A stretch of DNA of 64,000 nucleotides, from positions 4,572,501 through 4,636,500 of the forward strand of contig NZ_CP012184.1 of the NCBI RefSeq assembly GCF_001420995.1. Reading direction: 5' to 3'. The position numbers and the translations under genes were made by a program. Shown one piece after another: positions 8,852 through 17,223 of the stretch. The notes below the pieces were generated by a model. That model was not told the origin of the DNA. It saw only the letters and a list, made by a program, of their open reading frames with translations, and ran no database searches. How positions within the stretch are numbered: position 1 is the stretch's first letter; each line of letters begins with the position of its first letter. Source of the DNA: Pseudonocardia sp. EC080619-01 (lineage in GTDB: Bacteria; Actinomycetota; Actinomycetes; Mycobacteriales; Pseudonocardiaceae).

Positions 8852-8962
8852 TCAGGAGGCCCGACAGGTCGCGCCCTGGGTCCGTGCCAGGTCGAGGTGC
8901 AGCCGTCGCACGAGATCGGTCACCCGGCCAGTCAACCGCAGCCGATCGGTCGTGCGCGACAT
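8852..8962 (-). CDS. putative sulfur-type leader peptide upstream of osmC-like gene
   Basis: A 36-residue ORF beginning MSRTTDRLRLTGRV and ending LHLDLARTQGATCRAS. The arrangement basic residue - HxDL - R - single Cys near the end resembles the short leader peptides found before sulfur genes in actinomycetes. It lies 40 bases before the OsmC start on the same strand. The match is weaker than for the sirA leader, because the R-R-H core is R-L-H here. Confidence 0.5.
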   Translation of the reverse strand: MSRTTDRLRLTGRVTDLVRRLHLDLARTQGATCRAS

Positions 8963-9042
8963 GAGGGACGCGACGCCGGCGACGCCGAACCGGTGAGGGG
9001 GGCCCGTACGAAGCCGGCTGGCGGCGCACACCCGGACGGGTC

Positions 9043-9048
9043 TACGCT
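9043..9048 (+). promoter_or_regulatory. candidate -10 for the LLM oxidoreductase gene
   Basis: TACGCT lies just before a perfect inverted repeat at 9051-9070, so the repeat would cover the transcription start. Confidence 0.35.
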
Positions 9049-9050
9049 TC

Positions 9051-9070
9051 AAACGGAGAGTCCTCCGTTT
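9051..9070. promoter_or_regulatory. perfect 8+8 palindrome before LLM oxidoreductase
   Basis: AAACGGAG and CTCCGTTT flank a 4-base spacer, 18 bases before the start codon at 9089. It could be a repressor operator or a 5' hairpin. No regulator gene adjoins it. Confidence 0.45.
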
Positions 9071-9088
9071 ATGGGATGAGGAGTGCAC

Positions 9089-9949
9089 GTGAAGATCGGA
9101 CTGCACATCGCGGACTTCACCTGGCCGTCCGGCCCCACCGGACTCGCCGACGATCTCACACGGATCGCCGTCGCGGCCGAGGAGCAGGGCTTCGCGCGGG
9201 TGAGCGTGATGGACCACGTCTGGCAGATCCGCCCGGTCGGGCCGATCGAGAACGACATGCTCGAGGCGTACACGACGCTGGGCTACCTGGCGGCACGGAC
9301 CGAGAAGGTCGATCTGCTGACCTGGGTCACCGGCGTGACCTACCGGGACCCCGGCCTGCTGGTGAAGTGCGTGACCACGCTCGACGTGCTGAGCAAGGGG
9401 CGGGCCTGGCTGGGCATCGGCGCCGCCTGGAACGACGAGGAGGCCGCCGGGCTCGGCCTGTTCTTCCCGCCCACCGCCGAGCGGTTCGAGCGGCTGGAGG
9501 AGACGCTGCGGATCGCGCTGCAGATGTGGAGCGACGACGACGGCCCCTTCGACGGCGAGCACTACACGCTGACCCGGACGATGAACGTCCCGCAGCCGGT
9601 GCGACGCCCGCGCCCCCCGATCCTGATCGGCGGCGGGGGCGAGAAGAAGACGCTGCGGATGGTCGCCCGGTACGCCGACGCCTGCAACCTGTTCGGCGGC
9701 CCCGACCTGGAGCACAAGCTGGACGTCCTGCGCACCCGCTGCGAGGAGGTCGGGCGCGACTACGACGAGATCGAGAAGACGGTGATGGCACGGCTCGACC
9801 CGGCCGACCCGAAGGCCACGGTCGAGGAGCTCCGCGGTTACGCGGCGCTCGGCGTGCAGCACGTGCACACCATGGTGCCCGGTGTCTCGGAGATCGAGCC
9901 GCTGCGGGTGTTCGGCTCGGAGATCATCCCGGCGGCCGCCGAGATGTGA
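9089..9949 (+). CDS. LLM class F420-dependent oxidoreductase
   Basis: Luciferase-like monooxygenase fold of 286 residues, beginning VKIGLHIADFTWPSG. RVSVMDHVWQI, LLTWVTGVTYRDPG and PILIGGGGEKKTLRMVARYADACN are typical of the F420-dependent branch in actinobacteria, which uses the deazaflavin F420 as hydride carrier. GTG 9089 is chosen over GTG 9083 because GAGGAG ends 5 bases before it. The natural substrate is unknown. Confidence 0.92.
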   Translation: MKIGLHIADFTWPSGPTGLADDLTRIAVAAEEQGFARVSVMDHVWQIRPVGPIENDMLEAYTTLGYLAARTEKVDLLTWVTGVTYRDPGLLVKCVTTLDVLSKGRAWLGIGAAWNDEEAAGLGLFFPPTAERFERLEETLRIALQMWSDDDGPFDGEHYTLTRTMNVPQPVRRPRPPILIGGGGEKKTLRMVARYADACNLFGGPDLEHKLDVLRTRCEEVGRDYDEIEKTVMARLDPADPKATVEELRGYAALGVQHVHTMVPGVSEIEPLRVFGSEIIPAAAEM

Positions 9950-9955
9950 GGCCGG

Positions 9956-10201
9956 TCAGCGGTGGTGCTGGCGCGGCACGGTGCGCAGGACGGCGATCTG
10001 CTGGTCGAGCTCGGCGGCGATGAGCTCGGCGTGCAGGTCGGCGGAGGCGCCGTCGTGGGTGGCGAGCGCGCGGTGCCGGCGGACCAGGTCGTCGAGCGAG
10101 TCCAGCAGACGGTCCACGCGCGTGCGCTCCTGCGGCGGCTCGGCGGGCTCGGGGCCGGCCGCCGGTACTGCGTCGACGGGGCGGGTCAGCTCTGCGGTCA
10201 T
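9956..10201 (-). CDS. hypothetical small protein
   Basis: An 81-residue acidic, helix-rich protein not recognised as any family. Residues 28-81 (VDRLLDSLDDLVRRHRAL onward) look like one or two amphipathic helices. ATG 10201 has GGAGA 7 bases upstream, supporting real translation. It is convergent with the LLM gene, leaving only 6 bases between stops. Confidence 0.65.
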   Translation of the reverse strand: MTAELTRPVDAVPAAGPEPAEPPQERTRVDRLLDSLDDLVRRHRALATHDGASADLHAELIAAELDQQIAVLRTVPRQHHR

Positions 10202-10517
10202 GCGACGTTCTCCGTTGAACGTGTCGGGGGAGGGTCGGGTCGTGGGTTTCGCGATCGATCCAGTGTCTCGACTCCGTTGTACCCGTGTCAGCCGAGTTTT
10301 ACGTCCCGTAGAACACGGGTGCGACGCAGGACACGGTGACCGGGTGCCACAAGTCGGTGACCGGTCGTGATCATCGCCGGTCCTGGGCCCGGATCATCGC
10401 CCGGCGGGCGAGCGGCAGGTCGATACCGGGGCGAATGCGGAAACGCCACGTGACCGGTCGATGGCGGTTCGTCGCGAGATCTGTACCGGAACGGGTGACC
10501 GTCCTAGCGTCCGGAAC
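10202..10517. promoter_or_regulatory. divergent intergenic region before the ribonuclease gene
   Basis: A 316-base gap with no gene. It holds the promoter of the small minus-strand gene and of the ribonuclease. The string ACCCGTGTTCTAC and its complement-like partner around 10287-10325 form imperfect inverted repeats, but nothing clear-cut. Confidence 0.35.
10505..10510 (+). promoter_or_regulatory. -10 hexamer for ribonuclease gene (leaderless type)
   Basis: TAGCGT lies 7 bases before ATG 10518. A GGAAC string upstream at 10491-10495 could be a -35 for an ECF sigma factor, but this is weak. Confidence 0.45.
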
Positions 10518-10970
10518 ATGATCGTCACCCCGTCGGCGCGCGGTCCGCGCGCCCTGGTCGTCGTCCTCCTGGCGGCGCTGCTCGGTGCGCTGGGCCTCGC
10601 CCTCCCCGCCGCCGCGTCGGCGGCCCCCGCCGTCCCCGCTGGGGTCTCGGCCGTCGCCCCTGCCGCCGTGCCGGGCGAGGAGTCGGGCCTGCCGGTGCGC
10701 GGGCTGTCGTCCCTGCCGGCCGAGGCCCGCGACACCTACGACCTGATCCGGCAGGGCGGGCCGTTCCCGTACTCGCAGGACGGGACGACCTTCCAGAACC
10801 GGGAGGGCATCCTGCCGCCGAAGTCCTCGGGCCACTACTCCGAGTACACCGTCGAGACGCCGGGCCTGAGCCATCGCGGCGCGCGCCGGATCGTCACCGG
10901 ATCGGACGGCGAGTACTACTACACGTCCGACCACTACGCGTCGTTCGTCGTGGTAGACGTCTCGGCGTGA
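10518..10970 (+). CDS. secreted guanyl-specific ribonuclease (N1/T1, RNase Sa type)
   Basis: A 150-residue exported ribonuclease. The signal peptide spans about residues 1-36 (basic start, hydrophobic core LVVVLLAALLGALGLAL, AxA site near ASA). The mature part follows the RNase Sa pattern: LPAEARDTYDLI, GGPFPYSQDGTTFQNRE, and catalytic residues in HYSEYTVETPG, RGARRIVTG and TSDHYASF, giving the Glu-Arg-His set. It would cleave RNA after guanine outside the cell. The stop overlaps the barstar start, so toxin and inhibitor are made together. Confidence 0.93.
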   Translation: MIVTPSARGPRALVVVLLAALLGALGLALPAAASAAPAVPAGVSAVAPAAVPGEESGLPVRGLSSLPAEARDTYDLIRQGGPFPYSQDGTTFQNREGILPPKSSGHYSEYTVETPGLSHRGARRIVTGSDGEYYYTSDHYASFVVVDVSA

Positions 10971-11329
10971 CGACGCTGCCTCGTGAGCCCGCCGGAACCA
11001 CCCCCGCGGTCGAGACGGCGAGGGGACGGGCGGGCCTGGTCGCCGTCGTCGACGGGGCCGCGGACCGGACCACCACCCTGTCGGCGTTCGGCCGGGCCCT
11101 GAGCTTCCCCGCCTACTACGGCCACAACCTCGACGCCCTCGAGGAGTGCGTGCGCGACCTGTCCTGGCTGCCCGCCGGGCCCGTCGAGCTCGTCTGGGAG
11201 GACGGGCCGCTGCGGGCCGCCGACCCCGGGACGCACGAGGTCGTCACCGCGATCCTCGCCGACGCGGTCGTGGCCGCCGGCGGAACCGACCGGCCGCTGC
11301 ACGTCACCCTGGCCGGCCCGGCGGCCTGA
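10967..11329 (+). CDS. barstar family ribonuclease inhibitor
   Basis: A 120-residue cytoplasmic inhibitor of the preceding ribonuclease. The interaction helix reads YYGHNLDALEECV, matching barstar YYGENLDALWDCL. The key aspartate (Asp35 of barstar) is kept, while the Asp39 position is Glu. GTG 10967 overlaps the ribonuclease stop in a GTGA junction, so translation is coupled. An N-terminal extension of about 20 residues is unlike classical 89-residue barstar. Confidence 0.92.
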   Translation: MTTLPREPAGTTPAVETARGRAGLVAVVDGAADRTTTLSAFGRALSFPAYYGHNLDALEECVRDLSWLPAGPVELVWEDGPLRAADPGTHEVVTAILADAVVAAGGTDRPLHVTLAGPAA

Positions 11330-11416
11330 CCGGCGCGGTGGTGCGGAATCCACCGCCCCCCGGTGGTGTTGTCCGAGGGAGACGACAGCCGGCCGGGAGG
11401 GGAGGTGTGACCTACC

Positions 11417-11488
11417 GTGACAGGTGTGGACCTCCGCCTGGTGAAGCGCAGGCACCTGGACCTCTGCCGGCTGCGCCCCGGTGTGTGA
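11417..11488 (+). CDS. putative sulfur-type leader peptide upstream of FAD/NAD(P) gene
   Basis: A short ORF of 23 codons from GTG 11417 (or 20 from GTG 11426) ending DLRLVKRRHLDLCRLRPGV. The RLVxRRHxDLxR core is almost identical to the sirA leader in this window (RLVARRHVDLNR), and a single Cys follows. It ends 40 bases before the FAD/NAD(P)-binding gene. It probably controls that gene by attenuation or translational coupling when cysteine runs low. Confidence 0.65.
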   Translation: MTGVDLRLVKRRHLDLCRLRPGV

Positions 11489-11528
11489 CGACGCGGCACC
11501 CGCCCGTCGGCCCACACCAGGAGCGTCC

Positions 11529-13484
11529 ATGTCCCGTCCGGAGAACGAGCACCGCGCACCCGAGGTCGTCGTCGTCGGCGCCGGCCCGCGCGGCGCCGGT
11601 GTCCTCGAGCGGATGGTCGCCGGTGCCCCCGGGCTCTGCGGCGACGCGCTCGGCGGGCCCGGGCTCGACGTCCATCTCGTCGATCCCTACCCGGCCGGGG
11701 CCGGCCGGATCTGGCGGCACGCCCAGTCCCCGCTGCTGGCGATGAACTCGATGGCCGCCGACGTCACGATGTGGACCGACGACTCGGTGGTCTGCGACGG
11801 GCCGATCGCGCCCGGCCCGTCGTTCTGGGAGTGGGCCCAGGAGCTGCGCGGACACGGCGACCCGGAGACCGAGCTCGGCGCCGAGGCGGCGGCCGAGCTC
11901 GCGACGGTGACGGCGTCGACGTTCCCCACCCGCCGGCTGCAGAGCCACTACCTGTCCGCGGTGCTGCGCGAGGTGATCGCCCGCGCCCCCGCCGGGATGC
12001 GGATCCACCTCCACCGCACCACCGCCGAGTCCCTCACCGAGGACGGCGACGACCAGCTCGTCGGACTGGCGGACGGCCGCACGCTGCGGGCCGACGCCGT
12101 CGTCCTCGCCTCCGGGCACCTCGACGCCACGCCGACGGGCGAGGAGTGCGCGCTCCGCGACCGGGCCGGGGAGCTGGGGTTGCGCTACCTGCCCCCGGAA
12201 CAGACGTCGGACTCGGACCTGTCGGTGATCGCGCCGGGGGAGACCGTGCTGGCCCGCGGGCTGGGGCTGGCGTTCGTCGACCTCGCGGCGCTCCTGTTCG
12301 AGGGCCGCGGTGGACGCTTCGTGCCCGACGCCGACGATCCCGACCAGCTCCGCTACGTCCCGTCCGGCCGGGAGCCGGTGCTGGTCGCCGGGTCCCCGCG
12401 CGGCGCGACCTACCACTCCAAGACGCACTACCAGCTGCGCGGCGGGCGCCCCACGGTGCCGCACTTCCTCACCCCCGAGGTCACCGACCGCCTGATCGAC
12501 GGCGGCGGGCCCGTGGACATGCGCGAGCAGGTGTGGCCGCTGATGGCCAAGGAGATCGGCCGGGGCTGGTACCACGAGCTGTTCCACGGCCACCCGGACC
12601 GCGTCCGCACCGGCTGGGACGAGTTCGCCGCGCGGTTCGACGAGGTCCCGCACGGGTCGCCGGAGGAGGCAGGGCTGATCGCGACGACCGTCCCCGACCC
12701 GCTGGACCGGCTCGACCTGACCGCGCTGGACCGGCCGCTCGACGGTGTGCGGGCGCCGGATCTCGGCACCCTGCAGCCACTGGTGCGCGAGCGGATCGCC
12801 GAGGACCTGCGGCAGCACGTCGACGACCGGCACACCCCGCACCTGGGCGCGTTCGTCGCGATGCTGTCGGTCTACACCGAGACGACCCGGCTCGCCGGGT
12901 CCGGCGTGCTCTCGCCGCGGTCACGCGCGCGGGACCTGCCCTGGTGGCAGAGCTTCTTCAACTCGGTCGCCTCCGGCCCGCCCGGTTTCCGGGTCCGCGA
13001 GCTGCTCGCGCTGTCCCGCGGCGGGCACCTGAAGTTCCTCGGCGCCGGCATGGACGTCACCCTCGACCACGCCGGGTTCCACGCGACCAGCTCCACCCTC
13101 GACGGGGCGGAGCCGGTGACGGCGCCGGTGCTCGTCGACGCGCGGCTGCCGGACCCGAGCCTGTCCCGGACGTCCGACCCGCTGCTGGCCGGGCTGCTGG
13201 CGGCCGGCCAGGCGGTCGAAGAGGTCCTGCACGACGACGACGGCACCCCGCTGCGCAACACCGGCCTGTTGTCGGTGCGCCCGGCCGACGGCGCCCTGCA
13301 CACCGCGTCCGGCGCGGTGCACGAGCGGCGGTTCGCGGTCGGGCCGCACACCACGGTCAAGGTCGCGGGCGCCTTCACGCGTCCCGGGATGAACGCGCAG
13401 AGCCTGCGCTACAACGACGCCGTCGCCCGCGCCGTCCTGGGTGCCCTGCCGGGAGCGGCCGCGCGCGCGACCCCCGCGGCCTGA
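11529..13484 (+). CDS. FAD/NAD(P)-binding protein
   Basis: A 651-residue flavoprotein of the FAD-NAD(P)-binding type. The dinucleotide motif VVVVGAGPRGAGVLERM lies at residues 13-29, followed by VDPYPAGAGRIW and a second nucleotide region near DAVVLASGHLDATP. ATG 11529 starts the conserved region. Its reaction is not known for this branch. The leader peptide in front and the sulfite/sulfur exporter gene behind suggest a link to sulfur metabolism, which is an inference. Confidence 0.85.
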   Translation: MSRPENEHRAPEVVVVGAGPRGAGVLERMVAGAPGLCGDALGGPGLDVHLVDPYPAGAGRIWRHAQSPLLAMNSMAADVTMWTDDSVVCDGPIAPGPSFWEWAQELRGHGDPETELGAEAAAELATVTASTFPTRRLQSHYLSAVLREVIARAPAGMRIHLHRTTAESLTEDGDDQLVGLADGRTLRADAVVLASGHLDATPTGEECALRDRAGELGLRYLPPEQTSDSDLSVIAPGETVLARGLGLAFVDLAALLFEGRGGRFVPDADDPDQLRYVPSGREPVLVAGSPRGATYHSKTHYQLRGGRPTVPHFLTPEVTDRLIDGGGPVDMREQVWPLMAKEIGRGWYHELFHGHPDRVRTGWDEFAARFDEVPHGSPEEAGLIATTVPDPLDRLDLTALDRPLDGVRAPDLGTLQPLVRERIAEDLRQHVDDRHTPHLGAFVAMLSVYTETTRLAGSGVLSPRSRARDLPWWQSFFNSVASGPPGFRVRELLALSRGGHLKFLGAGMDVTLDHAGFHATSSTLDGAEPVTAPVLVDARLPDPSLSRTSDPLLAGLLAAGQAVEEVLHDDDGTPLRNTGLLSVRPADGALHTASGAVHERRFAVGPHTTVKVAGAFTRPGMNAQSLRYNDAVARAVLGALPGAAARATPAA

Positions 13485-13553
13485 CCGCCGCACGCAGGCC
13501 CGAGGGGTCGCGCGCGGCGCTCCGGCGACGGGCGGAACGGCCCCGGTGCCGGG

Positions 13554-14468
13554 TCAGTCCCGCGAGGCGACCGGCTCGGCCTCGGCCGGCAGCGCCGCGC
13601 CCTCCTCGCGGCTGCGCCGGAGCTTCGTCACGGCCACCGAGACCGCGGTGATCCAGGCCGCGACGACCACGACGTAGGTCGCGACGGTCGTCACCGTGCC
13701 GACGTCGAGCGCCTTCAGGATGGTGCGGGCGTTGGTGAGGATGATGATCCCGCCGACCGCGGTGCCCAGCACCGGCGCCGGGATCTTCGTGACCAGCCAG
13801 GCGGCCAGCGGCGCGGCGAGGATGCCGCCGATCAGCAGCCCGCCGATGGTGTAGGGGTCGAGGACCTCGTGGCCGATGCCGATCAGGAAGCCGAGGCTCG
13901 CGGCCACCGCGACCATGAACTCCGAGGTGTCCACCGACCCGACGACGGTGCGCGGCGCGGTCTTGCCGGCGCCCAGCAGCGCGGGGGTCGAGACCGGGCC
14001 CCAGCCGCCGCCACCGGAGGCGTCGACGAACCCGGCGACCAGGCCGAGCGGCGACAGGAACTTCGCCCCGTGCGGCGACCGGCGTGCGGTGGCGACCTTC
14101 GGCGGCCGCACCGAGAACCGCAGCAGGATGTAGACGCCCAGCGCGAGCAGGATGCCGGACATGTACGGCGCCGCGTTCTCGGTGGACAGCGCCGACAGGG
14201 CCGTCGCGCCGAGGAAGGCGCCGACCGCGCCGGGCACGCCCAGCTTCAGGACGAGCTTCCAGTCCACGTTGCCGAAGCGCCAGTGCGCGGCGCCGGACGC
14301 CAGCGTCGTCCCCACCTCGGCGAGGTGGACCGAGGCACTCGCGGTGGCCGGGTTGATGCCGGCCACGAGCAGGAGGCTGGTGGAGGTGACGCCGTAGGCC
14401 ATGCCCAGGGCGCCGTCGACGAGCTGGGCGAGCAGTCCGACGACGGCGAACACGATGAGGGTGCGCAT
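13554..14468 (-). CDS. sulfite exporter TauE/SafE family protein
   Basis: Integral membrane transporter of 304 residues with about eight hydrophobic segments in two repeats. The first begins VDGALGMAYGVTSTSLL and the second VDASGGGGWGPVSTPALL, the twin motifs of TauE/SafE. It probably moves sulfite, thiosulfate or an organic sulfur anion. It lies in the same direction as, and downstream of, the sirA-cysHDN operon, but a terminator and a 45-codon ORF separate them. Confidence 0.92.
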   Translation of the reverse strand: MRTLIVFAVVGLLAQLVDGALGMAYGVTSTSLLLVAGINPATASASVHLAEVGTTLASGAAHWRFGNVDWKLVLKLGVPGAVGAFLGATALSALSTENAAPYMSGILLALGVYILLRFSVRPPKVATARRSPHGAKFLSPLGLVAGFVDASGGGGWGPVSTPALLGAGKTAPRTVVGSVDTSEFMVAVAASLGFLIGIGHEVLDPYTIGGLLIGGILAAPLAAWLVTKIPAPVLGTAVGGIIILTNARTILKALDVGTVTTVATYVVVVAAWITAVSVAVTKLRRSREEGAALPAEAEPVASRD

Positions 14469-14599
14469 GATGATGCGTGGTCTCTCTCGGGTGGTGGTGC
14501 GGGACGGAGCGGGACGGGTGCGCAGTCGCGCCGGACACGCCCGGTCGACGGCAGGTCAGGGCCTGCGGGACGGGCGGTGGTGTCCGGACAGCGGCGTGG

Positions 14600-14737
14600 T
14601 CAGCAGCCGCGACAGAACTCGTCGAAGGCGTCCAGTCGACGGGACGGCCAGAACCGCTCCAGGTGTGCGACGAGGTGCCGCGACGCCGCGGGGTGCGAGG
14701 CCGACGCGGGGGTCGGGTCTGCGCGGCGCTCGGTCAC
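14600..14737 (-). CDS. possible small protein ending in Cys-x-x-Cys
   Basis: A 45-codon ORF with GC-rich third positions, starting GTG 14737 and ending LDAFDEFCRGC. It lies between the cys operon and the TauE/SafE gene in the same direction, with 131 bases to the transporter start. The two terminal cysteines might make it a metal-binding peptide or a Cys-sensing leader, but it lacks the RRHxDL core and its ribosome binding site is weak. The remaining 14469-14979 gap shows nothing else except the terminator at 14932-14963. Confidence 0.3.
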   Translation of the reverse strand: MTERRADPTPASASHPAASRHLVAHLERFWPSRRLDAFDEFCRGC

Positions 14738-14931
14738 CCCACCATCGTGAAACGCCGACCCGGTCGGGACAACCGGTCGTCCGCGCTGCGGGACGGCGTC
14801 CAACCTGTACGGACACCTCGTGTCGCACGCCTCTGACCAGCGACGACGCGGTCGTCGGTCGGCGTGGGCCTCCCACCCGGCGGGCCGGGGTGGTCCATCC
14901 CACTCGCCCGGCGCCCCGGGCGCCCACGACG

Positions 14932-14963
14932 ACGGCCCCCGCACCGCGAGGTACGGGGGCCGT
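14932..14963 (-). terminator. terminator hairpin after cysN
   Basis: ACGGCCCCCG pairs with CGGGGGCCGT around a 12-base loop, 17 bases past the cysN stop on the minus strand. It marks the end of the sulfate-assimilation operon. Confidence 0.7.
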
Positions 14964-14979
14964 GGACGGTCGGCGGGCG

Positions 14980-16281
14980 TCAGCCCGTCGCGGCGGGGAC
15001 CGAGGCGAGCGGGTCCCCGACCAGGCCGGCGGCGAGCGTGTTGCCGGTCGGCGGGTCGATCAGGACGAAGCCACCGGTCGTCCGGATCCGGGCGTAGGGA
15101 TCGACCGGCAACGGGTCGGCGACCCGCAGGCTCACCCGGCCGATGTCGTTGATCTCCAGCTGTTCCGGGGCGCCGGTGTAGGACACCGTCTCGGTGTCCA
15201 GCCGGGACACCAGCCCGCCGACGATCACCTGGGTGGTGCGGGTGCCGTGCTTGAGCAGCAGCCGCGCCCCCGGGACCAGCGGCTTCTCGGCGAGCCAGCA
15301 CAGCGTCGCGTCGACCTCGGAGGTGACCTCCGGGGCGTCGTACGCCGCCGCGATCAGCGCGCCGCGCGGGGCGTCGATGTCGTCGGTGAGCAGGACCGTG
15401 ACCGAGAGGCCGGCGCCGGCGGCGTCGAGCGGGCCGTCGGCGGTGCGCACCTCGGCGACCGTGGTGCGGTGCCCCTCCGGCAGGACGACGACGTCGTCGC
15501 CGGCCCGCACCGTGCCCGAGGCGACCTGGCCGGCGTAGCCCCGGTAGTCGTGCAGGTCGTCCGTCCGGGGACGGATCACGTACTGCACCGGCAGCCGGAA
15601 CGGGGCGTCGGCGTCGGGCCCGTCGACGGGGACCGACTCCAGGTGCTCCAGCAGCGTCGGGCCCTCGTACCAGGGGGTGTTCGCGCTGCGGGAGGCGACG
15701 TTGTCACCGACCAGCGCCGAGACCGGGATGACCTCGACGGTGCTCTCGTCGAAGCCCAGCGAGCGGGTGAGCTCGGTGAACTCGGTCGCGATGTCGCGGA
15801 TCTTGGCCTCGTCGTAGTCGATGAGGTCGATCTTGTTGATCGCGAGGACGAGACGCGGCACCCGCAGCAGCGACAGCACCGCGGCGTGCCGGCGGGTCTG
15901 GGAGACGACGCCGTTGCGGGCGTCGACCAGCAGCACCGCCAGCTCCGCGGTCGACGCACCGGTGACGGTGTTGCGGGTGTACTGCACGTGGCCCGGGGTG
16001 TCGGCGAGCACGAACTCCCGGGTCGGGGTGCCGAAGTACCGGTACGCGACGTCGATCGTGATGCCCTGCTCGCGCTCCGCGCGCAGGCCGTCGACGAGCA
16101 GCGACAGGTCCGGTGTGGTCATGCCCTTGTCGACCGAGGCGCGCTCGACGGCCTCGATCTGGTCGGCGAGCACCGACTTCGTGTCGTAGAGCAGGCGTCC
16201 GACGAGAGTGGACTTGCCGTCGTCGACGGAGCCCGCCGTGGCGAAGCGCAGGAGGTCCCGCGGGTTGGCCGAGTCGACCAT
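14980..16281 (-). CDS. cysN: sulfate adenylyltransferase subunit 1 (GTPase)
   Basis: Regulatory GTPase that drives the ATP sulfurylase reaction with CysD. G1 is GSVDDGKSTLVGRLL, G3 DTPGHVQYTRN and G4 NKID, followed by EF-Tu-like beta-barrel domains. The length of 433 residues matches CysN alone; the C-terminal APS kinase (CysC) domain found fused in mycobacteria is absent. Its ATG shares one base with the cysD stop, so the two subunits are translationally coupled. Confidence 0.96.
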   Translation of the reverse strand: MVDSANPRDLLRFATAGSVDDGKSTLVGRLLYDTKSVLADQIEAVERASVDKGMTTPDLSLLVDGLRAEREQGITIDVAYRYFGTPTREFVLADTPGHVQYTRNTVTGASTAELAVLLVDARNGVVSQTRRHAAVLSLLRVPRLVLAINKIDLIDYDEAKIRDIATEFTELTRSLGFDESTVEVIPVSALVGDNVASRSANTPWYEGPTLLEHLESVPVDGPDADAPFRLPVQYVIRPRTDDLHDYRGYAGQVASGTVRAGDDVVVLPEGHRTTVAEVRTADGPLDAAGAGLSVTVLLTDDIDAPRGALIAAAYDAPEVTSEVDATLCWLAEKPLVPGARLLLKHGTRTTQVIVGGLVSRLDTETVSYTGAPEQLEINDIGRVSLRVADPLPVDPYARIRTTGGFVLIDPPTGNTLAAGLVGDPLASVPAATG

Positions 16282-17195
16282 CAGAAGTAGCCCTCCTTCT
16301 TGCGGTCCTCCATGGCGGCCTCGGAGAGCCGGTCGTCGGCCCGGGTGGCGCCGCGCTCGGTGAGTCGCGACGCGGTGACCTCGGCGATCACCTCGTCCAG
16401 GGTGGTCGCCGTCGACTCGACGGCGCCGGTGCAGGAGCCGTCGCCGACGGTCCGGTAGCGGACCGTGCGCGACTCCAGGGACTCGCCGTCGCGCGGGCCG
16501 CCCCACGGCCCCTCGGCGAGCCACATGCCGTCGCGCCGGAAGACCTCGCGGTCGTGGGCGTAGTAGATCGACGGCAGCTCGATGCCCTCGCGCCGGATGT
16601 AGCGCCAGACGTCGAGCTCGGTCCAGTTCGAGATCGGGAAGACGCGGACGTGCTCGCCGGGGGCGTGCCGTCCGTTGTAGAGGTTCCACAGCTCCGGGCG
16701 CTGCTTGCGCGGGTCCCAGCGGCCGAACGCGTCGCGCAGCGACATGATCCGCTCCTTGGCGCGGGCGCGTTCCTCGTCCCGGCGGCCACCGCCGAACACG
16801 GCGTCGAAGCGGTGCTCGGTGATCGCGTCGAGCAGCGGCTGGGTCTGCAGCGGGTTGCGGGTCCCGTCGGCGCGCTCGACCAGCCGGCCGTCCGCCAGGT
16901 AGTCCTCGACCCGGGCCACCTCGAGCCGCAGGTTCAGCTGCGCGGCGATCCGGTCCCGGAACTCGATGACCTCCGGGTAGTTGTGCCCGGTGTCGACGTG
17001 CAGCAGCGGGAACGGGACGGGCGCCGGCGCGAACGCCTTCGCCGCCAGGTGCACCAGCAGCGTCGAGTCCTTGCCACCGGAGAACAGGATCACCGGCCGG
17101 TCGAACTCGCCGGCGACCTCGCGGAAGACGTGGATCGCCTCCGACTCGAGCGCGTCGAGCGCGTCCAGCTTCGGTGTCGTGACAGCGGCGGTCAC
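16281..17195 (-). CDS. cysD: sulfate adenylyltransferase subunit 2
   Basis: Catalytic subunit of ATP sulfurylase, making APS from sulfate and ATP. The PP-loop motif FSGGKDSTLLVHLA binds ATP near residue 38, and FGGGRRDEERARAKER is the conserved CysD signature. It has 304 residues, the normal length, and ends EDRKKEGYF as in most CysD proteins. It lies 28 bases after cysH and overlaps cysN. Confidence 0.97.
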   Translation of the reverse strand: MTAAVTTPKLDALDALESEAIHVFREVAGEFDRPVILFSGGKDSTLLVHLAAKAFAPAPVPFPLLHVDTGHNYPEVIEFRDRIAAQLNLRLEVARVEDYLADGRLVERADGTRNPLQTQPLLDAITEHRFDAVFGGGRRDEERARAKERIMSLRDAFGRWDPRKQRPELWNLYNGRHAPGEHVRVFPISNWTELDVWRYIRREGIELPSIYYAHDREVFRRDGMWLAEGPWGGPRDGESLESRTVRYRTVGDGSCTGAVESTATTLDEVIAEVTASRLTERGATRADDRLSEAAMEDRKKEGYF

Positions 17196-17223
17196 GTCAG
17201 CTCCCTCGTAGAAGTGGGGGTGG

